Shown piece after piece: positions 29,151 through 38,942 of a DNA stretch of 64,000 nt. This DNA comes from Streptomyces sp. NBC_01788 (GTDB lineage: Bacteria > Actinomycetota > Actinomycetes > Streptomycetales > Streptomycetaceae). Every line of letters begins with the position of its first letter. Position 1 is the stretch's first letter. The translations under genes were made by a program, and so were the position numbers. The notes beneath the pieces are model-generated. The model did not search any database. It had not been told where the DNA came from and was given only the letters and a program-made list of their open reading frames with translations. The stretch is taken from assembly GCF_035917575.1 (NCBI RefSeq), contig NZ_CP109090.1, forward strand, positions 5,456,001-5,520,000, written 5' to 3'.

Positions 29151-30662
29151 GTGACCACCACGACCGACCTGGTGTCGTACGAGGACGCGCTGGCGTCGTA
29201 CGACCCCGTCATGGGCCTTGAGGTCCATGTCGAACTCGGCACCGCCACCAAGATGTTCTGCGGCTGCTCGACCGCGCTCGGCGCCGAGCCGAACACCCAG
29301 ACCTGCCCGACCTGCCTCGGCATGCCCGGCGCGCTCCCGGTCGTCAACGCGACCGGCGTGGAGTCCGCCATCAAGATCGGCCTCGCGCTGCACTGCGAGA
29401 TCGCCGAGTGGTGCCGCTTCGCCCGGAAGAACTACTTCTATCCGGACATGCCGAAGAACTTCCAGACCTCCCAGTACGACGAGCCGATCGCCTTCAACGG
29501 CTACCTCGACGTGCAGCTCGAGGACGGCGAGACCTTCCGCGTGGAGATCGAGCGCGCCCACATGGAGGAGGACACCGGCAAGTCGACGCACGTCGGCGGT
29601 GCCACCGGCCGCATCCACGGCGCGTCCCACTCGCTCCTCGACTACAACCGCGCAGGCATCCCGTTGATCGAGATCGTCACCAAGCCGATCACCGGCGCCG
29701 GCGAGCGGGCCCCGGAGGTGGCCAAGGCCTACGTCCGCGAGCTGCGCGAGCTCATCCGGGCCCTCGGCGTGTCCGAGGCCCGGATGGAGATGGGCCAGAT
29801 GCGCTGCGACGTCAACCTGTCGCTGATGCCCAAGGACGCCGACAAGTTCGGCACCCGCTCCGAGACGAAGAACGTCAACTCGCTGCGGTCCGTGGAGCGC
29901 GCGGCCCGCTTCGAGATCCAGCGCCACGCCGCCGTGCTGAACGGCGGCGGCACGGTGATCCAGGAGACCCGCCACTTCCACGAGGACACGGGGTCCACGA
30001 CCTCCGGCCGCATCAAGGAGGAGGCCGAGGACTACCGGTACTTCCCCGAGCCGGACCTGGTCCCGGTGGCGCCCTCGCGCGAGTGGGTCGAGGAGATCCG
30101 CGCCGCGCTGCCGGAGCTGCCGCTGGTGCGCCGCAACCGGCTCCGCGAGGAGTGGGGCGTCTCGGCCACCGAGATGCAGGCCATCCTCAACGCCGGTGCC
30201 CTGGACCTCATCGTCGCCACGATCGACGCGGGCGCGGACGCCGCCTCCGCCCGCAAGTGGTGGATGGGCGAGCTGGCGCGTGCCGCCAACGAGTCCGGCA
30301 AGGCGCTGGACGAGCTGTCGATCACGCCGGCGCAGGTGGCCCGGGTCACCGAGCTGGTCGCCGGTGGCGAACTGAACGACAAGCTGGCCCGCCAGGTCAT
30401 CGAGGGCGTCCTCGCCGGCGAGGGCACCCCGGACGAGGTCGTCGACAAGCGCGGCCTGAAGGTGGTCTCCGACGAGGGCGCGCTGACCGCCGCCGTCGAC
30501 GAGGCCATCGCCGGCAACCCGGGCGTCGCGGACAAGATCCGCGGCGGCAAGGTGGCCGCGGCCGGCGCCCTGGTCGGCGCGGTCATGAAGGCCACCCGCG
30601 GCCAGGCCGACGCGGCCCGCGTCAAGGAGCTGATCCTGGAGAAGCTCGGCGTCGAGGGCTGA
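29151..30662 (+). CDS. gatB: GatCAB amidotransferase subunit B
   Basis: 503 aa. The kinase-like N-terminal part begins [21 protein letters not shown]. The zinc-type cysteines are in FCGCS and [10 protein letters not shown]. The ammonia-channel and tRNA contacts lie in [20 protein letters not shown] and in [19 protein letters not shown]. The C-terminal GatB/YqeY helical domain starts near residue 350 ([21 protein letters not shown]). GTG 29151 has GAGAGGGA upstream. It ends the operon at a strong terminator. Confidence 0.97.
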   Translation: MTTTTDLVSYEDALASYDPVMGLEVHVELGTATKMFCGCSTALGAEPNTQTCPTCLGMPGALPVVNATGVESAIKIGLALHCEIAEWCRFARKNYFYPDMPKNFQTSQYDEPIAFNGYLDVQLEDGETFRVEIERAHMEEDTGKSTHVGGATGRIHGASHSLLDYNRAGIPLIEIVTKPITGAGERAPEVAKAYVRELRELIRALGVSEARMEMGQMRCDVNLSLMPKDADKFGTRSETKNVNSLRSVERAARFEIQRHAAVLNGGGTVIQETRHFHEDTGSTTSGRIKEEAEDYRYFPEPDLVPVAPSREWVEEIRAALPELPLVRRNRLREEWGVSATEMQAILNAGALDLIVATIDAGADAASARKWWMGELARAANESGKALDELSITPAQVARVTELVAGGELNDKLARQVIEGVLAGEGTPDEVVDKRGLKVVSDEGALTAAVDEAIAGNPGVADKIRGGKVAAAGALVGAVMKATRGQADAARVKELILEKLGVEG

Positions 30663-30678
30663 GCCCGCGAACCGTCTC

Positions 30679-30708
30679 GGGGGGTGCACCGGTTCCGGTG
30701 CACCCCCC
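30679..30708 (+). terminator. Terminator of the gatCAB operon
   Basis: GGGGGGTGCACCGG / CCGGTGCACCCCCC is 14 perfect pairs around TT (in practice a 13-bp stem with a 4-nt loop). It begins 16 nt after the gatB stop and has no T-tract. Confidence 0.85.
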
Positions 30709-30782
30709 GCGTCATGCCCGCGTGGGGTCCGCGGCCCACCCCCCGTCGGTGCCGTCGGACGGAGGCGCTACGCTCGCGCGCC

Positions 30783-31256
30783 ATGAGTGGACGCGCCGAT
30801 TCCAAAACGCACCCCGAGATATCCGGGGACGACGACATCGAGGCGCCCGGACCGCAGGACCACCCCGAGGGCGATGTCGACGTCGACGTGGGCGAGGGCG
30901 AGGGCGAGGGCGATGCGGTGGACGAGGACGGCGCCGGGGCCGCCGGGGGAGACGGTGCCGAGGGCGACGCTGAGGACGAGGACGACGCCGAGGACGAGCT
31001 GGAGGACCCCGCTGAGGTCGCGCGCCGTGCCCGGTGGACCGCTGCCGGGACCGGGGCCCTGCTGACGCTCGCCGGACTCGCCGCCTCGCTGCTGCGGCTG
31101 TCCGCGGCCTCCGCGCTCGTCCCGGCCGCCTACGCCGCGGGCGCCGCCGTCTGCGCCGTGGCGGCCCTCATCGGCGCCCGGGGACGCACCCGGCGGGCAC
31201 TGTGGCTGCTGATCGCCGGGACGATGGTGATGGCGCTCGGCGACCAGCTCGACTGA
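30783..31256 (+). CDS. Membrane protein with long acidic N-terminal tail
   Basis: 157 aa. Residues 1-82 are extremely acidic, with runs such as GDVDVDVGEGEGEGDAVDED and EDEDDAEDELED, and are probably disordered and cytoplasmic. The rest holds three hydrophobic helices: GTGALLTLAGLAASLLRL, VPAAYAAGAAVCAVAALIG and RALWLLIAGTMVMAL. No known family was recognised. ATG 30783 has no strong ribosome-binding site. It stands alone between the gatB terminator and the MMPL gene. Confidence 0.75.
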   Translation: MSGRADSKTHPEISGDDDIEAPGPQDHPEGDVDVDVGEGEGEGDAVDEDGAGAAGGDGAEGDAEDEDDAEDELEDPAEVARRARWTAAGTGALLTLAGLAASLLRLSAASALVPAAYAAGAAVCAVAALIGARGRTRRALWLLIAGTMVMALGDQLD

Positions 31257-31511
31257 CTGTGCGGTGGACCGGCGGTGGACACGCGGTGGATTCACGGCGG
31301 CCGTGCGGCGAACGTCCGGCGGGGCGACGGACTTCCTCGGATTGTCCTGTGAATTGGGTCGCACTGATGTGAATCGTCCCACGAACGGGCTAAACGATCA
31401 TTTTTGCCTGCAAGAGTGGCTTCAGATTGCTCATGCGTTCTTTGCGGGCCGTTCCTATCACGGACGTCTGTTCCCGGTCAAAGATCCACAAATCACCCTG
31501 GGAGCACGTTC

Positions 31512-33749
31512 GTGGCAGCCCTAGCGCGCTGGTGTGTCCGGCACCGCCTCGTCGTCGTACTGCTCTGGCTGCTCGCCTTCGGCGGGATCACCGCGGCCTC
31601 CTCGGTCACCGGCTCCGCCTACTCCAACGACTACGAGGTCCCCGGCACCGAGTCGGGACGCGCCACCCAGCTGCTCAAGGAGGGCTTCCCGGGACTCGGC
31701 GGCGACAGCGACACCGTCGTCTGGCACACCGCGTCCGGCACGGTGCGCGCCCCGGACGTCGAGCAGACGATGACCCGCACCCTGGACAGGATCGCCGCGC
31801 TGCCCGAGGTGGCGTCCGTGACCAGTCCCTACACGGACCAGGGCGTCCAGGATTCCGACCAGATCAGCCACGACGGGCGCACCGCGTACGCCACCGTCAC
31901 CTTCACCCGCCCGTCCCAGGACATCACCAAGCCCCAGGCCGAGGCCGTGGTCGGAGCGGCCAAGGCGGCCGGCACCGACGGGCTCCAGGTGGAACTCGGC
32001 GGCAGCGCGATCAGCCTCACCGCGGCCTCCGGCGACCACACCGCCGAGATCGTCGGCGTGCTCGTCGCCGCCGGGGTGCTGCTCATCGCCTTCGGCTCGC
32101 TCGCCGCGGCCGTGCTGCCCATCGCCAGCGCCCTGCTGAGCGTGGGCACCGCGCACGCCGCCATCGGCCTCCTCGGGCACGCCATGACGGTCGCCGACTT
32201 CGCGCCCATGCTGGGCATGCTGATCGGACTCGGCGTCGGCATCGACTACGCGCTGTTCATCGTGACCCGGCACCGGCGCGGGCTGAAACGCGGGCTCACT
32301 CCCACCGAGGCGGTCACGAACGCCGTCGCCACCACCGGACGCGCCGTCGTCTTCGCGGGCGCCACGGTGTGCATCGCCCTGCTCGGCATGCTCATCCTCA
32401 GACTGGGCTTCCTCAACGGCGTGGCGGTCGCCGCCTCCCTGACCGTCGTCCTCACCGTCGCCGCCTCGGTGACCCTGCTGCCCGCGCTGCTGTCCTTCGT
32501 CGGCCCGCGCGCCCTCAGCCGCCGCGAACGGCGCCGCCTGGCCGAGCACGGGCCCGAACCCGAGGTGCCCACCGGGTTCGCCGCCCGCTGGTCGGCCTTT
32601 GTCGAACGTCACCCCAAGGCGCTCGGCGTCGTGGCCCTCGCCGTCATCACCGTGCTGGCGCTGCCCACGCTCACCCTCCGTCTCGGCACCTCCGACCAGG
32701 GCAACGACCCCAGCACCTCGACCACCCGGAAGGCGTACGACCTCGTCGCCGAGGGTTTCGGGCCGGGCGTCAACGGGCCGCTCACCCTGGTGACCCGGGT
32801 CGACGGGGCCGAGGGCAGACTCGCCCTGGACAACCTCGACACCACCCTGCGCGCCACCGAGGGCGTCGCCGCGGTGACTCCGGCGACATACAACTCCAGT
32901 GGCACCGTGGCCTATCTGACCGTGGTCCCCGACTCCGCGCCGCAGTCCCAGCACACCAGCGACCTCGTCCAGCGGCTGCGCACCGATGTGCTGCCGCGCG
33001 CCGAGACCGGCACCGCGCTCGACCTGCACGTCGGAGGGGTCACCGCCGGATACGACGACTTCGCCGGCGTGATCATCGGCAGACTGCCACTGTTCGTCGG
33101 CGTGGTGGTCGGCCTCGGCTGCGTCCTGCTGCTGCTCGCCTTCCGGTCCCTCGGCATCCCGCTGAAGGCCGCCGCGATGAACATAGCCGCCGTCGCCGCC
33201 GCGTTCGGCGTGGTCGTCACGATCTTCCAGTGGGGCTGGGGCAGCGAGTTCCTCGGCCTCGGCCGAGCGGGACCGATCGAACCCTTCCTGCCCGTGATCA
33301 TGGTCTCGGTGCTCTTCGGGCTCTCCATGGACTACCAGGTCTTCCTGGTCAGCCGGATGTACGAGGAGTGGCTGGAGACCGGCGACAACCGGCGGGCCGT
33401 CCGCGTCGGCCTCGCCGAGACCAGCCGGGTGATCAACTCCGCCGCGGTCATCATGATCTCGGTCTTCCTCGCCTTCGTGCTCAGCGGCGACCGGGTGATC
33501 GCCATGTTCGGCATCGCGCTCGCCTCCGCCGTCGCCCTCGACGCCTTCGTGCTGCGCACCCTGCTCGTGCCCGCCCTGATGCACCTGCTCGGCCGCGCCA
33601 ACTGGTGGCTGCCGCGCCGGCTCGACCGCGTACTGCCCCGGATCAGCATCGAGCCGCCCGAGTGCCGCGCCGCGCACGAGAGGCTCACGGACGTCGTGGG
33701 CGAACTGGCGAAGGAGACGCGGCAGGACGTACGCGACACCCCTGCGTGA
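31512..33749 (+). CDS. MMPL/RND-family transporter
   Basis: 745 aa. Twelve membrane helices are arranged as 1+5 and 1+5. The first begins WCVRHRLVVVLLWLLAFGG, with an extracytoplasmic domain after it (DYEVPGTESGRATQLLKEGF). The MMPL signature occurs in GLGVGIDYALFIVTRHRRGL and its repeat GLSMDYQVFLVSRMYEEW; the paired Asp-Tyr residues are the proton relay. Such pumps export lipids, pigments or drugs in actinobacteria; the substrate is unknown. GTG 31512 has GGGAG 7 nt upstream. The 255 nt before it are relatively AT-rich and probably hold the promoter. No adjacent regulator is obvious. Confidence 0.92.
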   Translation: MAALARWCVRHRLVVVLLWLLAFGGITAASSVTGSAYSNDYEVPGTESGRATQLLKEGFPGLGGDSDTVVWHTASGTVRAPDVEQTMTRTLDRIAALPEVASVTSPYTDQGVQDSDQISHDGRTAYATVTFTRPSQDITKPQAEAVVGAAKAAGTDGLQVELGGSAISLTAASGDHTAEIVGVLVAAGVLLIAFGSLAAAVLPIASALLSVGTAHAAIGLLGHAMTVADFAPMLGMLIGLGVGIDYALFIVTRHRRGLKRGLTPTEAVTNAVATTGRAVVFAGATVCIALLGMLILRLGFLNGVAVAASLTVVLTVAASVTLLPALLSFVGPRALSRRERRRLAEHGPEPEVPTGFAARWSAFVERHPKALGVVALAVITVLALPTLTLRLGTSDQGNDPSTSTTRKAYDLVAEGFGPGVNGPLTLVTRVDGAEGRLALDNLDTTLRATEGVAAVTPATYNSSGTVAYLTVVPDSAPQSQHTSDLVQRLRTDVLPRAETGTALDLHVGGVTAGYDDFAGVIIGRLPLFVGVVVGLGCVLLLLAFRSLGIPLKAAAMNIAAVAAAFGVVVTIFQWGWGSEFLGLGRAGPIEPFLPVIMVSVLFGLSMDYQVFLVSRMYEEWLETGDNRRAVRVGLAETSRVINSAAVIMISVFLAFVLSGDRVIAMFGIALASAVALDAFVLRTLLVPALMHLLGRANWWLPRRLDRVLPRISIEPPECRAAHERLTDVVGELAKETRQDVRDTPA

Positions 33750-34072
33750 CGGAGCCGAACCGCGTCCCCGGAGCCGTGGCACGCCGGTGCGGTCGGTGCT
33801 CGCCCCGAGTGGCGTGAGGCACGCGCGCGAGGGGCGCTGAGACGGCCGGGGCGCCGCCGGCCGGGCCTTACGCCGGTCCCGGCCGGGTCGTGGCCGCCTT
33901 ACCCTTCCCGCCCGGTGCCTTACGGCCCCGCCGCGGCCCGCCGCACACGCGCCTAAGGCACCCCGTACGGGGAAGATGCGGCACTCTCCCGATGTGGCCG
34001 CACCCCCTGGGAGACGACAGTGGAGGCATCGCGGAAAGCGACGCCGAAACCACCGCTCACCAGGGAGACACC
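33750..34072 (+). other. 323-nt intergenic region, no gene seen
   Basis: The region holds G+C-rich inverted repeats around 33840-33885 (for example GGCCGGGGCGCCGCCGGCC) that could end the MMPL transcript. Less G+C-rich sequence near 33955-34010 may carry the promoter for the 61-aa gene. No open frame with coding-type third positions was found. Confidence 0.4.
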
Positions 34073-34258
34073 GTGTTCCACTACGAACTGCACCAGCTCC
34101 GCTCCGCCGAACTCGGCCGCATCGCCGAGCATGACCGCCTGGTCCGTGAGGTCCTGCGCGCCCGCCGTGCCGCCCGCCGCTCGGCCGGTGGACGGACCGC
34201 CGAGGCGGAGCCCCATACCCACCGCCCGCACCGGCACCGGTTCACCCGAGCGGCGTGA
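34073..34258 (+). CDS. Small Arg/His-rich protein, 61 aa
   Basis: GTG 34073 has GGGAG 5 nt upstream. The sequence VFHYELHQLRSAELGRIAEH starts an amphipathic helix continuing to LVREVLRARRAARR. The tail is basic and His-rich (THRPHRHRFTRAA). It is probably a helical, nucleic-acid-friendly or membrane-surface protein, but no family was recognised. Its TGA overlaps a GTG of the frame of the following LAL regulator, so the two may be co-translated. Confidence 0.65.
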   Translation: MFHYELHQLRSAELGRIAEHDRLVREVLRARRAARRSAGGRTAEAEPHTHRPHRHRFTRAA

Positions 34259-34371
34259 ACACGGGCCGGCGGGATCCCGGCGGCCAGGAAGGTCCCGGCT
34301 CCACGGGGGTGGACCGGGGCCTTTCGCCCGCTGTGCGGAAAACAGGTGCCGCGCTGCCGGACCCGCGTGCG

Positions 34372-37300
34372 ATGCTCGGGCATGTGGAGACCAGGTCCGT
34401 CAGTCCCGTGTTCGTCGGCCGCGCCGACGAGTTGAGCACGCTGCACGACGCGCTCGCCCGCGCGGCCCGGGGAGAGCCGCAGGCCCTGCTGCTCGGCGGT
34501 GAGGCGGGCGTCGGCAAGACCCGCCTGGTCGAGGAGTTCGCCGCCGCTGCCGCTCGCGCCGGCGCCGTCGTGGCACTCGGCGGCTGTGTGGAGATGGGCG
34601 CCGACGGACTGCCGTTCGCCCCCTTCTCCGCCGCCCTGCGCGCCCTGCGCCGTGAACTGCCCGGCGAGCTCGCCGCCGCGGCTGCCGGACAGGAGGAGGA
34701 ACTCGCCCGGCTGCTGCCGGAACTCGGCGAGCCGGCTCCCGCCCGAGGCACCGGCCGGCACGACGAGGAAGGCATGGCCCGCCTCTTCGAACTCACCGCC
34801 CGCCTGCTGGAGCGCGTCGCCGCCGACCACACCGTCGTCGTCGCTCTCGAGGACCTGCACTGGGCCGACGCCTCCACCCGGCACCTGCTCGCCTACCTCT
34901 TGCGCACCCTGCGCACCGGCCGCCTCGTCGTCCTGACCACCTACCGCTCCGACGACATCCACCGCCGCCACCCGCTACGGCCGTTGCTCGCCGAACTCGA
35001 CCGGCTCCGCACGGTCCGCCGCCTCGAACTCGCCCGCCTCACCCGGCAGGAAGTGGGGCGGCAGATCGCCGGCATCCTCGCCACCGAGCCGGACCCGGTC
35101 CAGGTCGACGAGATCTTCGAACGCTCCGACGGCAACGCCTTCTTCGTCGAGGAACTCGCCGTCGCCGCTCACGAGGGCTGCCGCACAAGTCTCAGCGACT
35201 CCCTGCGCGACCTGCTGCTCGTCCGGGTCGAGACGCTGCCCGAGCCCGCCCAGCGGATCGTCAGGATCGCCGCCGAGGGCGGGTCGACCGTCGAGCACCG
35301 GCTGCTCGCGGCCGTCGCCCGGCTCGCCGAGGACGACCTCATCGAGGCGCTGCGGGGCGCCGTGAACGCCAACATCCTCATCGCCGCCGCGACCGGGGAC
35401 GGCTACCGCTTCCGGCACTCCCTGGTACGAGAGGCCGTCGGCGACGACCTGCTGCCCGGCGAGCGCACCCGCCTCAACCGCCGCTACGCCGAAGCCCTGG
35501 AGGCCGACCCCACCCTCGTCCCGTCCGACGAGCGGGTCACACGGCTGGCCAGCTACTGGTACCACGCCCACGACCCGGCCAAGGCCCTGCCCGCCGTCCT
35601 TGACGCCTCCGTCGCGGCCCGCGCACGCCACGCCTACAGCGAGCAACTGCGGCTGCTGGAAAGGGCGATGGAGCTGTGGGACGCCGCACCGGAAGAGGTG
35701 CGGGCCCGGCTGCGGCCCGTCGACTACACCGAGATCTACCCTCCCTGCGGCGGGGATCCGGCGACCACCCCGCTCACCTTCCTCGACCTGATGGCCGAGG
35801 CCGCCGTCGCGGGCCGCTTCTGCGGGGAGCGGGACCGCGCCCTGAAGATCATCAAGCGGGCACTGCGCCTCGTGAAGGACGACAACGACCCCCTCCGCGC
35901 CGCCTGGTTCTGGATCCAGCGCTCCAAACTGGTCCAGGCGAAGGCCCACGGCGACGGATGGCAGGAACTGGGCACCGCGCAGGACCTCGTGCGCGGGCTG
36001 CCTCCGTCCGAGGTGCACGCGGAGGTGCTGGCCAACGTCGCCCAGTGGTCCATGGTCCACGTGCCGGGCCCCGACGCCCTCTCCGCCGCCGAACGGGCCG
36101 TGGAGTACGCCCGCATGGTCGGCGCCCGCGAGATCGAGATGACCGCGCGGCTCACCCTGGGCGGCCTCATGGTCCAGGCCGGCGACGTCGAGGCGGGCCT
36201 CGCCGAGATGTACGAGGTCAACAGGCGCACGGTCGGCGACTGCATCGCCGCTGTCGCCGGCCGCTCCTACGTCAACCTGCCCTCCGAGCTGGAGTCCGTC
36301 GGCCGCTCCCGCGAGGCCGTGCCGCTCATGGAACAGGGCATCGCCTTCACCCGGCGCTTCGGCCTGCTGGACAGCGAGGCCTGGGTGTGGGGCAACCTCG
36401 CCGAGTCGCTGTTCACCCTTGGGCGTTGGGAGGAGGCCGCCGAGGCCGCCTCCCGGTCCCGCCGGGTCGGCCAGAGCGCCAAGCCGCGCGGCTTCCGCGC
36501 CCGTATCCGTGCCGAACTCGCCCTCGAACGCGGCGACCTGGCCGAAGCCTCCGGTCAACTGGCCGACGCCCTCGACAACTTCGGCGCCCACGACAACGCA
36601 CCGCAGCACGCCCTGCCGCTCGCCCGCATCGCCGTCGCGGTCGCCGCGGGCGAGGGCCGCCTGCTGGACGCCCGTGCCGAACTCCAGCGCGTCCTGGACG
36701 ACGGCTTCCCGCCCGGCACCCAGCGCTACGGCTGGCCGCTGCTGCTCACCGCCGCCACGGTGGAGACCCGCGCGGCAGGGCTGCCCGTCGCCGGCCCCGG
36801 ACGCGCCGAGACCCTGGAGCTGATCCGCGGCGCCGCCAAGTCGCTGACCACCAACGTCCCCGTCTGGCAGGCGTACGAACGCTGGGTGCGCGCCGAACTG
36901 CTCCACGCCGAGGGCCGCGGCTGCCCGGAGGAGTGGGCCGGGATCGTCGCCGCCTTCGAGACGCTGGAGCGCCCCTACGACCTCGCCCGCGTCCGCTGCC
37001 GTCTCGCCGAGGTCCTGCTCGGCACCGACGAGGACCAGCGGGACCGGGCCACCGAGCTGCTGCGCCTGGCGCACGCCGTCGCCGAGCACCTGCGCGCCCG
37101 CCCGCTCGCCGACTCCGTCTCCCTGCTGGCCCGGCGCGCCCGCCTCGCCCTGACCGGCGCCGCGCAGCAATCCTCCGCTTCCGCCGACCCCGTCGAGTCC
37201 CTGGGCCTGACCGGCCGGGAACGCGACGTCCTGCGGCTGGTGTCCGCCGGCCGCACCAACCGGCAGATAGCCGAGGAACTGTTCATCTCGCCGAAGACGG

Positions 37301-37425
37301 CCAGCGTCCACGTTTCGAACATCCTGGCTAAAATGGGTGTTTCGGGCCGCGGAGAGGCGGCGGCACTGGCCCACCGGCTGGGCATGTTTCCGCCGGGGGC
37401 CGAAGACCGGCTGGTCGCGGGCTGA
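34372..37425 (+). CDS. LuxR-family regulator with AAA ATPase domain (LAL type)
   Basis: 1017 aa from ATG 34372. The N-terminal NTPase has Walker A GGEAGVGKTRLVEEF and Walker B VVALEDLHWAD. A long helical TPR-like middle (residues about 350-920) is built of LAERAMELW-type repeats. The C-terminal LuxR helix-turn-helix is LTGRERDVLRLVSAGRTNRQ, then IAEELFISPKTASVHVSNIL. LAL regulators are large ATP-dependent activators, often of secondary metabolism or sugar use. An in-frame GTG at 34255 overlaps the upstream stop, but the extra 39 codons have weaker G/C third positions, so the shorter start is preferred. The target is unknown. Confidence 0.92.
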   Translation: MLGHVETRSVSPVFVGRADELSTLHDALARAARGEPQALLLGGEAGVGKTRLVEEFAAAAARAGAVVALGGCVEMGADGLPFAPFSAALRALRRELPGELAAAAAGQEEELARLLPELGEPAPARGTGRHDEEGMARLFELTARLLERVAADHTVVVALEDLHWADASTRHLLAYLLRTLRTGRLVVLTTYRSDDIHRRHPLRPLLAELDRLRTVRRLELARLTRQEVGRQIAGILATEPDPVQVDEIFERSDGNAFFVEELAVAAHEGCRTSLSDSLRDLLLVRVETLPEPAQRIVRIAAEGGSTVEHRLLAAVARLAEDDLIEALRGAVNANILIAAATGDGYRFRHSLVREAVGDDLLPGERTRLNRRYAEALEADPTLVPSDERVTRLASYWYHAHDPAKALPAVLDASVAARARHAYSEQLRLLERAMELWDAAPEEVRARLRPVDYTEIYPPCGGDPATTPLTFLDLMAEAAVAGRFCGERDRALKIIKRALRLVKDDNDPLRAAWFWIQRSKLVQAKAHGDGWQELGTAQDLVRGLPPSEVHAEVLANVAQWSMVHVPGPDALSAAERAVEYARMVGAREIEMTARLTLGGLMVQAGDVEAGLAEMYEVNRRTVGDCIAAVAGRSYVNLPSELESVGRSREAVPLMEQGIAFTRRFGLLDSEAWVWGNLAESLFTLGRWEEAAEAASRSRRVGQSAKPRGFRARIRAELALERGDLAEASGQLADALDNFGAHDNAPQHALPLARIAVAVAAGEGRLLDARAELQRVLDDGFPPGTQRYGWPLLLTAATVETRAAGLPVAGPGRAETLELIRGAAKSLTTNVPVWQAYERWVRAELLHAEGRGCPEEWAGIVAAFETLERPYDLARVRCRLAEVLLGTDEDQRDRATELLRLAHAVAEHLRARPLADSVSLLARRARLALTGAAQQSSASADPVESLGLTGRERDVLRLVSAGRTNRQIAEELFISPKTASVHVSNILAKMGVSGRGEAAALAHRLGMFPPGAEDRLVAG

Positions 37426-37453
37426 CGGCGAGGCACCGACCGGGAGGGAAGCC

Positions 37454-37648
37454 GTGTTCAACGTTTTCGAGGAACTGTTCGCGCCCGGCCGCAAGCACAC
37501 CCGGGACGAGCAGAACCGGCTGGAGCTGACCCGGGAGGACGTCGGGGACAACGATCCCGGGCGCGGGCCGATCGACCTCGCCTCCGGGAAGGTCGTCGTA
37601 CGTCCGCCCGAGCCTTCCGCGGAGGAGGCCGAAACCGGCCGGGAGTGA
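37454..37648 (+). CDS. Small acidic protein, DUF6191-like, 64 aa
   Basis: GTG 37454 has GGGAGGG 6 nt upstream, a strong site. The product begins VFNVFEELFAPGRKHTRDEQ and continues NRLELTREDVGDNDPGRGPI with a charged tail. It is soluble and acidic, with no signal peptide. It resembles the small actinobacterial DUF6191 group, of unknown function. It follows the LAL regulator by 28 nt and may share its transcript. Confidence 0.75.
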   Translation: MFNVFEELFAPGRKHTRDEQNRLELTREDVGDNDPGRGPIDLASGKVVVRPPEPSAEEAETGRE

Positions 37649-37677
37649 GGGCCGGGGGCGGAGCGGCGGGCGGGGGC

Positions 37678-38835
37678 CTACTTCACCTCCAGTTCCAGGA
37701 TCCGGTCGTCGCCCTTCTTCGGACTGCCGCGGCCGTCGGTGTTGCTGGTGATCAGCCAGAGCTTGTCGCCGCCCGCCGAGGCCACCGTGCGCAGACGGCC
37801 GTGGGTACCGGTCAGGAAGGCCTCGGGGGCCGCCGAGAGCTCGGTGCCGCGCAGGGGGATGCGCCACAGGCGCTCGCCCTTCAGGCTCGCCATCCAGATG
37901 GAACCCCGGGCGTAGGCGATGCCGCTGGGGGAGGCCACGTCCGTGTGCCACTGGGTCAACGGGTTGTGGAACCTCGGATCGTTCGACTTGCCCTCCGCGT
38001 CCGGCCAGCCGTAGTTGTCGCCCGGCTTGATCGCGTTCAGCTCGTCCCAGGTGTCCTGGCCGAACTCCGAGGCGAAGAGACGCTGCTTGCCGTCCCAGGC
38101 CAGGCCCTGCACATTGCGGTGGCCGTACGAGTACACGGGGGAGTCGGGGAACGGGTTGCCCGGGGCGGGCCGGCCGTCCGGGGTCAGCCGCAGGATCTTG
38201 CCGCCCAGGGACTTCCTGTCCTGGGCCAGGCCCCGGTCACCGGTTTCGCCCGTGCCCGCGTAGAGCATCCTGTCGGGGCCGAAGGCGATGCGGCCGCCGT
38301 TGTGGATGACCCCCTTGGGGATGCCTTTGAAGATCGTGTCGGGTGCGCCCAGTTGCATACCGGGCGGCTTCTTGTCGTCGTACAGCATCCGGGCGATGCG
38401 GTTGTCCGAGGCCGAGGTGAAGTAGGCGTAGATCATGTGGTCGGAGGCGCAGTCCGGGGAGAGCGCCATGCCCAGCAGCCCGCCCTCGCCCTCGGGGGAC
38501 ACCCCGGACACCTTGCCCAGCTCGGTCTTCTGTCCCGTCCTCTCGTCGATCCGCGTGATCGTGGCCCGGTCGCGGGAGGAGACGAGGAGACCACCGCCGG
38601 GAAGCGGGGCCAGTCCCCATGGGCTGTTCAGGCCCTCCGCGACCGTGCGCAGGACCTTCACCGATCCCTTGGCCGGCGGCGCGGTCTCCGTGGGGGCCTG
38701 CCCGGAGGGCGAGGCCACCGCGGTCGTACGACCGGGCGCCGCGCCGTCCCCACCGGCCGACGAGGCCCCGGAGGAGCAGCCGGCGGTCAGCAGCAGGGCG
38801 ACTGCCAGCACGCCCGTCACAGCTCGACGTTGCAC
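37678..38835 (-). CDS. PQQ-dependent sugar dehydrogenase-like lipoprotein (GSDH family)
   Basis: 385 aa. The signal peptide ends at lipobox LLTAGC, lipidated at Cys20, with a Ser/Gly/Ala linker to about residue 57. The six-bladed beta propeller begins AEGLNSPWGLAPLPGGGLLV and includes GGLLGMALSPDC, HNGGRIAFGPD, YSYGHRNVQGLAWD and GDNYGWPDAEG. These are hallmark segments of soluble glucose/aldose sugar dehydrogenases and of HHIP-like proteins. Homologues oxidise sugars at the cell surface with PQQ, but no PQQ synthesis genes are in view. It overlaps nothing; the AKR gene lies upstream on the same strand. Confidence 0.88.
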   Translation of the reverse strand: MQRRAVTGVLAVALLLTAGCSSGASSAGGDGAAPGRTTAVASPSGQAPTETAPPAKGSVKVLRTVAEGLNSPWGLAPLPGGGLLVSSRDRATITRIDERTGQKTELGKVSGVSPEGEGGLLGMALSPDCASDHMIYAYFTSASDNRIARMLYDDKKPPGMQLGAPDTIFKGIPKGVIHNGGRIAFGPDRMLYAGTGETGDRGLAQDRKSLGGKILRLTPDGRPAPGNPFPDSPVYSYGHRNVQGLAWDGKQRLFASEFGQDTWDELNAIKPGDNYGWPDAEGKSNDPRFHNPLTQWHTDVASPSGIAYARGSIWMASLKGERLWRIPLRGTELSAAPEAFLTGTHGRLRTVASAGGDKLWLITSNTDGRGSPKKGDDRILELEVK

Positions 38836-38942
38836 GATCTTCGTCCCTTCACGCGGCGGCTTCTACCTGTCTTACACCGCGGAGGCCTCCCAGGTTCCCG
38901 ATCGCCCGAATCCCGCCCGCGGTGGACGGTCCGGGGCCCGGC

